NCBI GenBank assembly: GCA_964612455.1
Contig: CAZTCB010000034.1
Span: 1 to 11,970, forward strand
DNA: 11,970 nt
DNA from: SFEB01 sp964612455
Lineage (GTDB): Bacteria; Bacillota; Clostridia; Christensenellales; CAG-314
Reading direction: 5' to 3'
Each line of letters begins with the position of its first letter. Positions within the stretch are counted from its first letter, which is position 1. The position numbers were made by a program, and so were the translations under genes. Positions 1-7,209 of the stretch are shown here, one piece after another. The notes under the pieces were generated by a model, which made no database searches, was not told the origin of the DNA, and saw only the letters and a list, made by a program, of their open reading frames with translations.

Positions 1-1
1 C

Positions 2-3000
2 TACCGCACCACCAAACCGGAGAAAGACGGCTTGTTTTGCGAAAGGATTTTTGGTCCGACAAAGGATTGGGAATGTCATTGCGGTAAATACAAGCGTATA
101 CGTTACAAGGGCGTCATCTGCGACAAGTGCGGCGTCGAAGTAACGAAGTCAAAGGTCAGACGCGAGCGCATGGGGCATATCGAACTCGCCGCTCCCGTCA
201 GTCACATATGGTATTTCAGGGGAGTGCCGAGCAGAATGGGACTTTTGCTCGACATGTCGCCCAAACATCTCGAACAGGTATTGAATTTTGCGTCTTTCGT
301 CGTCCTCGATCCGAAAGACACCGAGCTCGTGAAAAAACAGGTTCTTACTGCTGCCGACGAGAGAGAACTCGAGGCAAAGTACGGCAAGGACGGATTCCGC
401 TCGGGTATGGGTGCCGAGGCGATTAAAGAGTTGTTGCAGTGCGTCGACCTTGAAGAAGAAGCGGCGGCACTCAGAAAGTCGCTTGAAACGGCAAAGGGGC
501 AAAAGCGTATTCGTTTTATCAAACGTCTCGAGATAGTGGAGAGTTTTCGCCGCAGCGGAAACAAGCCCGAGTGGATGATTCTCGACGTATTGCCCGTTAT
601 TCCGCCGGAGCTCAGACCCATGGTACCGCTGGACGGCGGCAGATACGCGACGAGCGACCTCAACGATTTGTATCGCAGAGTCATCAACCGTAACAACAGG
701 TTGAAAAAGCTCAAGGAAATCAACGCTCCCGATATTTTGATAAGAAACGAAAAGCGTATGTTGCAGGAGGCGGTAGACAGCCTCATCGACAACAGCAGGG
801 CGAAACGTCCTCACAGCGGAGCGGGAAACAGAGAACTCAAGTCTTTGTCCTCAATGTTGAGAGGTAAACAAGGTCGTTTCCGTCAAAACCTTCTCGGTAA
901 GCGCGTCGACTACTCCGGTCGTTCGGTTATCGTAGTCGGTCCCGAATTAAAACTCAATCAATGCGGCCTCCCCAAGGAAATGGCGTTGGAGCTTTTTAAG
1001 CCGTTCGTCATGAAAAAACTCGTCGAGGCAGGTCAGTCTCAAAATATAAAGAGTGCAAAACGTCGTATCGAGCGCGCCGACGCAAAGGTGTGGGACATAC
1101 TCGAGGAGGTCATCAAGGACCACCCCGTCATGCTCAACCGTGCGCCTACGTTGCACAGATTGTCGATACAGGCTTTTGAGCCCGTTCTCATCGAGGGTAG
1201 GGCAATTAAACTCCACCCGCTCGCATGTACCGCGTTTAACGCCGACTTTGACGGCGACCAGATGGCAGTGCACGTACCTTTGAGCGTGGAGGCACAGGCA
1301 GAGGCTCGTTTCCTCATGCTGGCAAACAACAACATTCTTAAACTGTCGGACGGCAAACCCGTCATCAGCCCGACGCAGGACATGGTCATGGGTTGCTATT
1401 ATCTGACGCTTGACAAACTCGGCGATACCAAGATAGACGGTTCCGACGAGTACAACAGGGCAAAGGGCGGTTACAATCAACCCGAGGGCGAGCATTTTGA
1501 CCTCTATACCGTCAGCGACGCCGAGTTGTACGAAAAAGGTTACGCCGATTATATCGGCAAGAGCTTTTTCTCTCAGGAGGAAGCGGTACTCGCTTATCAG
1601 GCGGGAGAGATAGAGTTGGAGAGCCTTATAAACGTCAGATTGACGCGAGAGACGCCCGACGGGCAAAAAGTGACGGGACGTATTCGTACCACCGTCGGCA
1701 GACTTATTTTTAACGACGCCATACCGCAAAACCTCGGTTTTGTCAAACGCGAAAAACCCGAGGATTACTTAAAACTCGAGTTTAACTCGGTAGTTAAAAA
1801 AGGTACGCTCAAAAAGATAGTCGAAAGGTGCTTTAAGGTCAACGGTTCCGCAAAAACGGCAGAGACCTTGGACAACGTCAAGGCTCTCGGTTATAAATAC
1901 AGTACCATCAGCGGACTTACCGCCAGCGTATTCGATATGCATATTCCCGAATCCAAAAAAGGTTGGTTGGATAAAGCCAACGACAGAGTTTTCGGCAAAG
2001 GCGGCATCGAAGAGATGTTTAACGACGGTATGTTGACCGATGAGGAGAGATACAAGCTCGTCGTCAACGTGTGGAGAGATACTACCGACCACGTCACCGC
2101 CGACCTTGAAAAAACGATGGATAAATTTAATCCCATCTGGATGATGGCGGACTCCGGCGCGCGTGGCAGTATGGCGCAGATCAGACAGTTGTCGGGCATG
2201 CGCGGTCTTATGACCGACCCGTCCGGCAAAACCATCGAATTGCCCGTTAAAGCGTGCTTCCGCGAGGGATTGTCGGTTCTCGAATATTTTATTTCTTCGC
2301 ACGGCGGACGTAAAGGTCTTGCGGATACGGCGTTAAAGACTGCCGACTCGGGATATCTCACCCGTCGTCTCGTCGACGTTTCGCATGACGTAATCATCAG
2401 AGAGGACGATTGCGGCGATAAACAAGGCATATGGGTATCCGCGCTTCTCGGTACTACCGAAGGCGAGGTCATCGAAAAGTTAGAAGATCGTATTATCGGT
2501 CGCTTTACGATAGGCGACATCGTAAATCCCGTCACGGGAGAAGTCATAGTCCCCGACGACACGATGATAAGCGAAGAACAAGCGGCGGCTGTCGTCAAAG
2601 CCGGCATCGAAAAAGTGCATGTACGCAGCGTTCTTTCCTGCAAGAGCAAACAGGGTGTTTGCAGCAAGTGCTACGGTAAGAACATGGCGACTTGCAACAA
2701 AGTCGACCTCGGCGAGGCGGTGGGCGTCATAGCCGCTCAGAGTATAGGCGAGCCGGGCACGCAGTTGACCATGCGTACGTTCCACACCGGCGGTGTCGCG
2801 ACGAGCGAAGATATTACGCAAGGTTTGCCCCGTGTCGAAGAATTGTTTGAAGCGCGTCAACCGAAAGGTAAGGCTACTCTTTGCGAGTGCAAAGGAAAGG
2901 TGCTTTCCATCGAGCCGAAACAAGGCAAACAGATTATTACGGTATACGACGAGACTGCTAAAGAGCGCGCGGAAAAGAATCCCGAAGACGTCAAGTCCGA

Positions 3001-3601
3001 CAATTTCGTCAGAGTGTTCGAGGTTCCGTACACGGCAAGACTCAAGGTTGCGGCAGGCGACGAAATCGACGTGGGCGCAAGACTCACCGAGGGTAGTATT
3101 TATCCGATGGACTTGCTGAGGATAAAAGGTATAAAAGAGGTTCAGGAGTATCTGGTTAAAGAAGTTCAGTCCGTGTACCGCTTGCAAGGCGTCGAAATCA
3201 ACGACAAACACGTTGAAATCATCGTCAGACAGATGATGCGCAAGGTCAAGGTCGAGGACGCCGGCGATACCGATCTCCTCCCCGGCGAAATCGTCGACAT
3301 CTTTAACTTTGAGGACGAAAACCTCAGGACGATTAACAACGAAGGTCGTCCCGCCGCGGGCAAGAGAATTTTGCTCGGCATTACCAAAGCGTCTCTCGCT
3401 ACCGACAGTTTCCTCTCCGCTGCGTCTTTCCAGGAGACCAGCAGGGTACTGACCGAGGCGGCGATAAAGAACAAGGTCGATCCGTTGAGCGGTCTGAAAG
3501 AAAACGTCATTATCGGCAAACTTATTTCCGCCGGCACGGGATTGCCCCTGTATCGCAATTGCGACGTAAAAGAAGTTTTGCAAACTAAAGAAAGCGAATA
3601 A
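2..3601 (+). CDS. rpoC: DNA-directed RNA polymerase subunit beta' (5' partial)
   Basis: This is the largest subunit of the RNA polymerase core and holds the catalytic Mg. The frame is open from base 2, where the reading YRTTKPEKDGL matches the region after INYRT in B. subtilis RpoC, so about 35 N-terminal residues lie upstream of the window. Visible residues, numbered from base 2, include the N-terminal zinc site (Cys25, 27, 40, 43), the NADFDGD Mg-binding motif at 1238-1258 (from residue 413), the second zinc site (Cys804, 880, 887, 890), and the trigger-loop region QSIGEPGTQLTMRTFHTGG at roughly 2740-2800. The TAA stop is at 3599-3601. The visible 1199 residues are about 35 more than the matching part of the 1199-residue B. 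subtilis protein, as I remember it. Most of the excess is an insertion of about 40 residues at 1424-1561. It is presumably the last gene of an rpoBC transcript. I see no terminator after it. Confidence 0.99.
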   Translation, partial: YRTTKPEKDGLFCERIFGPTKDWECHCGKYKRIRYKGVICDKCGVEVTKSKVRRERMGHIELAAPVSHIWYFRGVPSRMGLLLDMSPKHLEQVLNFASFVVLDPKDTELVKKQVLTAADERELEAKYGKDGFRSGMGAEAIKELLQCVDLEEEAAALRKSLETAKGQKRIRFIKRLEIVESFRRSGNKPEWMILDVLPVIPPELRPMVPLDGGRYATSDLNDLYRRVINRNNRLKKLKEINAPDILIRNEKRMLQEAVDSLIDNSRAKRPHSGAGNRELKSLSSMLRGKQGRFRQNLLGKRVDYSGRSVIVVGPELKLNQCGLPKEMALELFKPFVMKKLVEAGQSQNIKSAKRRIERADAKVWDILEEVIKDHPVMLNRAPTLHRLSIQAFEPVLIEGRAIKLHPLACTAFNADFDGDQMAVHVPLSVEAQAEARFLMLANNNILKLSDGKPVISPTQDMVMGCYYLTLDKLGDTKIDGSDEYNRAKGGYNQPEGEHFDLYTVSDAELYEKGYADYIGKSFFSQEEAVLAYQAGEIELESLINVRLTRETPDGQKVTGRIRTTVGRLIFNDAIPQNLGFVKREKPEDYLKLEFNSVVKKGTLKKIVERCFKVNGSAKTAETLDNVKALGYKYSTISGLTASVFDMHIPESKKGWLDKANDRVFGKGGIEEMFNDGMLTDEERYKLVVNVWRDTTDHVTADLEKTMDKFNPIWMMADSGARGSMAQIRQLSGMRGLMTDPSGKTIELPVKACFREGLSVLEYFISSHGGRKGLADTALKTADSGYLTRRLVDVSHDVIIREDDCGDKQGIWVSALLGTTEGEVIEKLEDRIIGRFTIGDIVNPVTGEVIVPDDTMISEEQAAAVVKAGIEKVHVRSVLSCKSKQGVCSKCYGKNMATCNKVDLGEAVGVIAAQSIGEPGTQLTMRTFHTGGVATSEDITQGLPRVEELFEARQPKGKATLCECKGKVLSIEPKQGKQIITVYDETAKERAEKNPEDVKSDNFVRVFEVPYTARLKVAAGDEIDVGARLTEGSIYPMDLLRIKGIKEVQEYLVKEVQSVYRLQGVEINDKHVEIIVRQMMRKVKVEDAGDTDLLPGEIVDIFNFEDENLRTINNEGRPAAGKRILLGITKASLATDSFLSAASFQETSRVLTEAAIKNKVDPLSGLKENVIIGKLISAGTGLPLYRNCDVKEVLQTKESE

Positions 3602-3605
3602 ACGC

Positions 3606-3634
3606 TTGACAAATTGCAAAATATTTGATATCAT
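3606..3634 (+). promoter_or_regulatory. Near-consensus housekeeping promoter between rpoC and the L7Ae-family gene
   Basis: TTGACA at 3606-3611 and TATCAT at 3629-3634 are separated by exactly 17 bases, so 11 of 12 hexamer positions match the sigma-A/sigma-70 consensus. The predicted transcription start is near 3641, only about 10 bases before the ATG at 3651. It could drive the L7Ae-family gene, rpsL, rpsG and fusA independently of rpoBC. The start site is inferred, not shown. Confidence 0.7.
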
Positions 3635-3650
3635 TACCATTGCGTGATTT

Positions 3651-3902
3651 ATGGACATTAGCGATTTATCACATCTTAATAAGGTCGTAGGTATCAGACA
3701 AGTGTTGAAACAACTGAACCTCGGCAATATACAAATTATCATATTGGCTACCGACGCGGATCCAGACTTTGCCAAAAAGCTCAGGGACGCGGCGGCGGCA
3801 AAACGCGTTTCGGTCATTGCCGCCGAAACGAAAACCAGACTCGCCCAACTGTGCGGCATAGACAAGACTGCCGCCGTGGTAGGCGTGCTAAAGCAAGGAT
3901 AG
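3651..3902 (+). CDS. rplGB: L7Ae/L30e-family RNA-binding protein (YbxF/RplGB-like)
   Basis: An 83-residue protein of the L7Ae/L30e/S12e/Gadd45 family, whose bacterial members YbxF and YlxQ bind kink-turn RNA. Family features visible are the early VGIRQVLKQL segment, the central ATDADP motif (about residues 34-39), and the C-terminal LCGIDKTAAVVGVL segment. The position between rpoC and rpsL matches ybxF of B. subtilis, which supports the call. The start is fixed at ATG 3651, because a TGA lies in frame at 3645-3647 and the conserved core begins within about nine residues. No Shine-Dalgarno sequence precedes the ATG, unlike every other gene here; the bases before it read tgcgtgattt. With the promoter just upstream, the message would be nearly leaderless. 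The product probably associates with the ribosome or structured RNA, but its exact role is not settled even in B. subtilis. Confidence 0.93.
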   Translation: MDISDLSHLNKVVGIRQVLKQLNLGNIQIIILATDADPDFAKKLRDAAAAKRVSVIAAETKTRLAQLCGIDKTAAVVGVLKQG

Positions 3903-3949
3903 AGCCTCGGCTCTTTATATATCCGACCAATATCGAAAGGAGGTAAAAA

Positions 3950-4327
3950 ATGGCTACAATCAATCAATTGATAAAGCAAGGCAGAGAGAGCGGCGTCGTC
4001 AAGTCGACCGTTCCGCTGTTGGACGGTTGCCCTCAAAAGAGAGGCGTATGTCTCAGCGTTACCACTACTTCTCCGAAAAAGCCTAATTCCGCACTTCGCA
4101 AGATTACGAGAATCAGACGTACCAACGGTGAAGAAGGTACTTGCTACATCCCGGGCGAAGGTCACAACCTTCAGGAGCACAGTGTCGTCCTCATTCGCGG
4201 CGGCAGAGTAAGAGACTTGCCGGGTGTTCGTTATCACGTTATCAGGGGCGTACTCGATACCGCAGGCGTTGCCAACAGAAAACAAGCCCGCAGCAAGTAC
4301 GGCGCGAAACGTCCCAAGACAAAGTAG
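3950..4327 (+). CDS. rpsL: 30S ribosomal protein S12
   Basis: S12 lies at the decoding centre of the 30S subunit and influences tRNA selection accuracy. The 125 residues align end to end with E. coli S12, including the CPQKRGVC, SPKKPNSALRK and GEGHNLQEHSVVLIRGGR segments and the C-terminal RKQARSKYGAKRPK. It lacks the insertion of about 14 residues near position 27 that I recall in B. subtilis S12. A strong AAAGGAGGT lies at 3936-3944, and the gene follows the L7Ae-family gene after 47 bases. Lys43 is present (streptomycin-sensitive type), but position 88 is Arg (aga, in RGGRVRDLPG) where most bacteria have Lys. Changes of Lys88 to Arg give streptomycin resistance in Mycobacterium tuberculosis and at the equivalent site in E. 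coli. Confidence 0.99.
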   Translation: MATINQLIKQGRESGVVKSTVPLLDGCPQKRGVCLSVTTTSPKKPNSALRKITRIRRTNGEEGTCYIPGEGHNLQEHSVVLIRGGRVRDLPGVRYHVIRGVLDTAGVANRKQARSKYGAKRPKTK

Positions 4328-4412
4328 TATATTTGACTTTTTATTGGGAAAAAAGTGATTACAGCTTTTTGATTGGTCGGAAATTTTTGTTGTTTTCCGC
4401 CATTCGGCAGTA

Positions 4413-4466
4413 TGCGGCGTTTTTTTCCGCCGCCGCAGAAGGTTCTCCGAGAAAGAAACTTTCTCG
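4413..4466 (+). other. Inverted repeats in the long rpsL-rpsG spacer
   Basis: The 193-base spacer between rpsL and rpsG (4328-4520) contains two clear inverted repeats. TGCGGCG at 4413-4419 pairs with CGCCGCA at 4431-4437 across an 11-base T-rich loop. CGAGAAAG at 4448-4455 pairs perfectly with CTTTCTCG at 4459-4466 across a 3-base AAA loop. Neither is followed by a T-run, so they do not look like intrinsic terminators. In E. coli, S7 represses its own operon by binding the rpsL-rpsG intercistronic RNA, so a similar regulatory role is possible here. I cannot see a match to the E. coli site itself. Confidence 0.45.
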
Positions 4467-4520
4467 TCGAGTTAGCTGTAAGGTAATGGAAAAAACAAAA
4501 ATTGAAAGGAGGTAATAATT

Positions 4521-4991
4521 ATGCCGAGAAGAAGTGGCGTACCAAAGAGAGACGTTCTTCCCGATCCCGTTTATAACAGCAAGGTCGTGACGAAGGTCGT
4601 CAATCAGATAATGTTGGACGGCAAGAAAGGTCTTGCACAAGAAATCGTTTACGGTGCTTTCGACATCGTGAAAGAAAAAACAGGTCAAGAGCCTATCGAA
4701 GTATTTAATCAGGCAATAAACAATATTATGCCCGTGTTGGAGGTCAAAGCGAGGCGCGTAGGCGGCAGTAACTATCAGGTGCCTATGGAAATCCGCCCCG
4801 AAAGACGTCAGACGCTGGCAATAAGATGGCTTGTTTCTTACGCTCGCGCTCGTAGCGAACGCGATATGTGTCAACGTTTGGCAGGCGAACTTTTGGATGC
4901 TTTTAACAGTACGGGCGGTGCTTTCAAAAAGAAAGAAGACGTTCATCGTATGGCAGAAGCAAACAGAGCGTTTGCTCACTATCGTTGGTAA
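4521..4991 (+). CDS. rpsG: 30S ribosomal protein S7
   Basis: S7 nucleates assembly of the 30S head and contacts the E-site tRNA. The 156-residue length is standard. Diagnostic segments are MPRRSGVPKRDVLPDPVYNS at the start, VEVKARRVGGSNYQVPMEIR-type sequence around residues 73-93 (here beginning LEVKARRVGG), RRQTLAIRWLVSYAR, and the C-terminal VHRMAEANRAFAHYRW. The ATG is preceded by AAAGGAGGT at 4505-4513 with 7 bases of spacing. The 193-base gap to rpsL is long for this operon, while fusA follows after only 17 bases. In other bacteria S7 acts as a translational repressor of the str operon; whether it does so here is not shown by the sequence. Confidence 0.99.
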   Translation: MPRRSGVPKRDVLPDPVYNSKVVTKVVNQIMLDGKKGLAQEIVYGAFDIVKEKTGQEPIEVFNQAINNIMPVLEVKARRVGGSNYQVPMEIRPERRQTLAIRWLVSYARARSERDMCQRLAGELLDAFNSTGGAFKKKEDVHRMAEANRAFAHYRW

Positions 4992-5008
4992 CTCAGGAGT
5001 AACGACAA

Positions 5009-7093
5009 ATGAGACAATATCCTTTACAAAATGTGCGTAACATAGGTATAATGGCACACATAGACGCGGGCAAGACTACCACAAGCGAAAGGATACTTTT
5101 CTTTACAGGAAAGACGCGCAGATTGGGTGAAGTGCACGAAGGCACGGCAGTCATGGACAGCATGCAACAGGAGCAGGAGCGCGGTATTACTATCGCCAGT
5201 GCTGCGACTACGGTGCATTGGGTAAATCGCGACACAGGTGTCGATTATCGTATAAATCTTATCGATACGCCGGGACACGTCGACTTTACCGCAGAGGTCG
5301 AGCGCAGCTTGCGCGTGCTCGACGGTGCCGTGGCGGTGTTTTGCGCCAAAGGCGGCGTAGAACCGCAATCCGAGACAGTGTGGCATCAGGCTACCAAGTA
5401 CAAAGTTCCGAGGATTGCTTTCGTCAACAAGATGGACATCAACGGCGCGAATTTCTTTAACGTAGTGGATATGATTAAAGAACGCCTGAAAGCCAATGCG
5501 ATGCCTATTCAATTGCCTATCGGTAAAGAAGACGAGTTTCGCGGTATCATCGACGTAATAAGGATGAAGGCGTACTACTACAACGATCCGAAAGGTATGC
5601 AGGTCGACGAGGGCGACATACCTGCGGATTTGCTCGGACAGGCTCAGGCTTGTCACGACGCGTTGGAGGAGTTTATCGCCGGACGCGACGACGTTTTGAT
5701 GGAAAAGTACCTTGACGGCGAAAAACTTTCCGTTGAGGAAATTAAAAAAGGCGTCAGAGAGGCAGTCATAGGGTTGGAGCTCAACCCGGTAATGTGCGGC
5801 ACGGCGTACAAAAACAAGGGTATTCAACTTTTGTTGGACGCAATCACGGATTATTTGCCGTCGCCCGTCGATATCGATCACGTCGAAGGTTTTGATCCGA
5901 AAGATCCCGACGTCGTAATGACGCGCAGTACCGACGACAATCAGCCTTTTTGCGGACTTGCGTTTAAAATCGTTTCGGATCCGTTTGTCGGAAAGCTTGC
6001 TTACGTTCGCGTATACAGCGGCACGTTAAAAACGGGTACTTACGTCTACAACTCCGTTAAAAACAAGAGAGAGAGGATTAGTAAAATTCTCCAGATGCAT
6101 GCAGCGCAGAGGGAGGAGATACAAGAAACCTACGCGGGAGAGATAGTTGCCATAGTCGGGCTTAAAGACACGACCACTGGCAATACTCTGTGCGACGAGG
6201 ATTCGCCGATTGTGTTGGAGAACATGATTTTCCCCGATCCGGTTATCAAGGTCGCAATCGAGCCAAAGACCAAGCAGGGGCAGGAAAAAATGGCACTTGC
6301 GCTGGCAAAGCTCGCGGAGGAAGATCCTACTTTTAAAACTTACACCGACACCGAAACGGGACAAACGATTATCGCCGGCATGGGCGAGTTGCATCTCGAG
6401 ATTATTGTTGACAGGCTTTTGCGCGAGTTTAAGGTAGAGGCCAACGTGGGTAAACCGCAGGTCAGCTACCGCGAGACTATTCGCAAATCCGTCGAGTGCG
6501 AGGGCAAGTACGTCAGGCAGAGCGGCGGTAAGGGACAGTACGGACATTGCCGTCTCCGTCTCGAACCGTTGGAACCCGGCAGCGGTTACGTCTTTGAGGA
6601 CGAGACCGTGGGCGGAAGTATCCCCAAAGAGTACATTCAACCCGTCAATCAGGGTATACAGGCGGCAGCCAAGAGCGGCGTGCTGGCAGGGTACGAAGTC
6701 GTCGACTTTAAAGCAGTCGTTTACGACGGTAGTTTCCACCCGGTCGACTCGTCCGAAATGGCGTTTAAGATTGCCGGCAGTATGGCGTTTAAAGACGGCT
6801 GTGCCAAAGCGAATCCCGTCCTTTTGGAGCCGATGATGAAAGTGGAGGTGACCGTCCCCGACGAGTACCTCGGCGACGTTATGGGCGATATATCGTCCCG
6901 TCGCGGCAATCTCACCGGTACGGAAATGCGCAACGGCATCATGGCGGTAAACGCGTTTATTCCGTTGTCCGAGATGTTTGGCTATGCAACCGATTTGCGT
7001 AGCAAAACGCAAGGCAGAGGCAATTTTTCCATGCAGTTTGACCATTACGCCGAGCTCCCCAAGAGCCTTGCGGAAAAACTCATGGGTAAATAA
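5009..7093 (+). CDS. fusA: Translation elongation factor G
   Basis: EF-G is the GTPase that drives translocation of tRNA and mRNA on the ribosome and, with RRF, splits post-termination ribosomes. The 694-residue protein is full length. GTPase motifs visible are the P-loop AHIDAGKTT (about residues 16-24), the switch region QEQERGITI, DTPGHVDF (G3), NKMD (G4) and GTAYKNKG at the G5 position, where SAFKNKG is more usual. Domain IV contains SGGKGQYGH, and domain V ends in RSKTQGRGNFSMQFDHY. AGGAG at 4995-4999 sits 9 bases before the ATG. The gene closes the str operon. The A/T-rich inverted repeat after the stop (7101-7121) has no T-run, so termination there is doubtful. Confidence 0.99.
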   Translation: MRQYPLQNVRNIGIMAHIDAGKTTTSERILFFTGKTRRLGEVHEGTAVMDSMQQEQERGITIASAATTVHWVNRDTGVDYRINLIDTPGHVDFTAEVERSLRVLDGAVAVFCAKGGVEPQSETVWHQATKYKVPRIAFVNKMDINGANFFNVVDMIKERLKANAMPIQLPIGKEDEFRGIIDVIRMKAYYYNDPKGMQVDEGDIPADLLGQAQACHDALEEFIAGRDDVLMEKYLDGEKLSVEEIKKGVREAVIGLELNPVMCGTAYKNKGIQLLLDAITDYLPSPVDIDHVEGFDPKDPDVVMTRSTDDNQPFCGLAFKIVSDPFVGKLAYVRVYSGTLKTGTYVYNSVKNKRERISKILQMHAAQREEIQETYAGEIVAIVGLKDTTTGNTLCDEDSPIVLENMIFPDPVIKVAIEPKTKQGQEKMALALAKLAEEDPTFKTYTDTETGQTIIAGMGELHLEIIVDRLLREFKVEANVGKPQVSYRETIRKSVECEGKYVRQSGGKGQYGHCRLRLEPLEPGSGYVFEDETVGGSIPKEYIQPVNQGIQAAAKSGVLAGYEVVDFKAVVYDGSFHPVDSSEMAFKIAGSMAFKDGCAKANPVLLEPMMKVEVTVPDEYLGDVMGDISSRRGNLTGTEMRNGIMAVNAFIPLSEMFGYATDLRSKTQGRGNFSMQFDHYAELPKSLAEKLMGK

Positions 7094-7125
7094 GACAAGG
7101 TTTTTGGTAAATTGCCAAAAAAAAC

Positions 7126-7154
7126 TTGCTAAAATGCGTGAGATATATTATAAT
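7126..7154 (+). promoter_or_regulatory. Promoter of tuf
   Basis: TTGCTA at 7126-7131 and a perfect TATAAT at 7149-7154 are separated by 17 bases in the 116-base fusA-tuf gap. The predicted start is near 7161, giving a leader of about 50 A-rich bases that ends in GGAGGA at 7196-7201, eight bases before the tuf ATG. A separate strong promoter fits the need for EF-Tu in large excess over other translation factors. Confidence 0.75.
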
Positions 7155-7209
7155 AGATTACGCTACCAAACAAAAAAAATAAAAATATTAAATTTGGAGG
7201 AATCCTAAA

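Noticed and set aside
947..1729. A 260-codon minus-strand frame inside rpoC
   Set aside because: It is fully antisense to the conserved catalytic region of rpoC, with no ribosome binding site or recognisable product.
3901..3914. AGAGCC-TC-GGCTCT hairpin overlapping the stop of the L7Ae-family gene as a terminator
   Set aside because: Only about five pairs can form and just two or three T residues follow. rpsL with a strong ribosome binding site begins 36 bases later.
2480..4285. A 601-codon open frame on the minus strand across the end of rpoC, the L7Ae-family gene and rpsL
   Set aside because: It lies antisense to three well-identified genes, its product has no recognisable motif, and it is a mirror-frame artefact of their biased codon use.
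4333..4361. TTGACT at 4333-4338 as the -35 of an rpsG promoter
   Set aside because: No acceptable -10 hexamer lies 16-18 bases downstream (tgatta/gattac).
7101..7121. Inverted repeat TTTTTGG...CCAAAAA after fusA as a terminator
   Set aside because: The stem is A/T-rich with only two G-C pairs plus a wobble, and no T-run follows on either strand.
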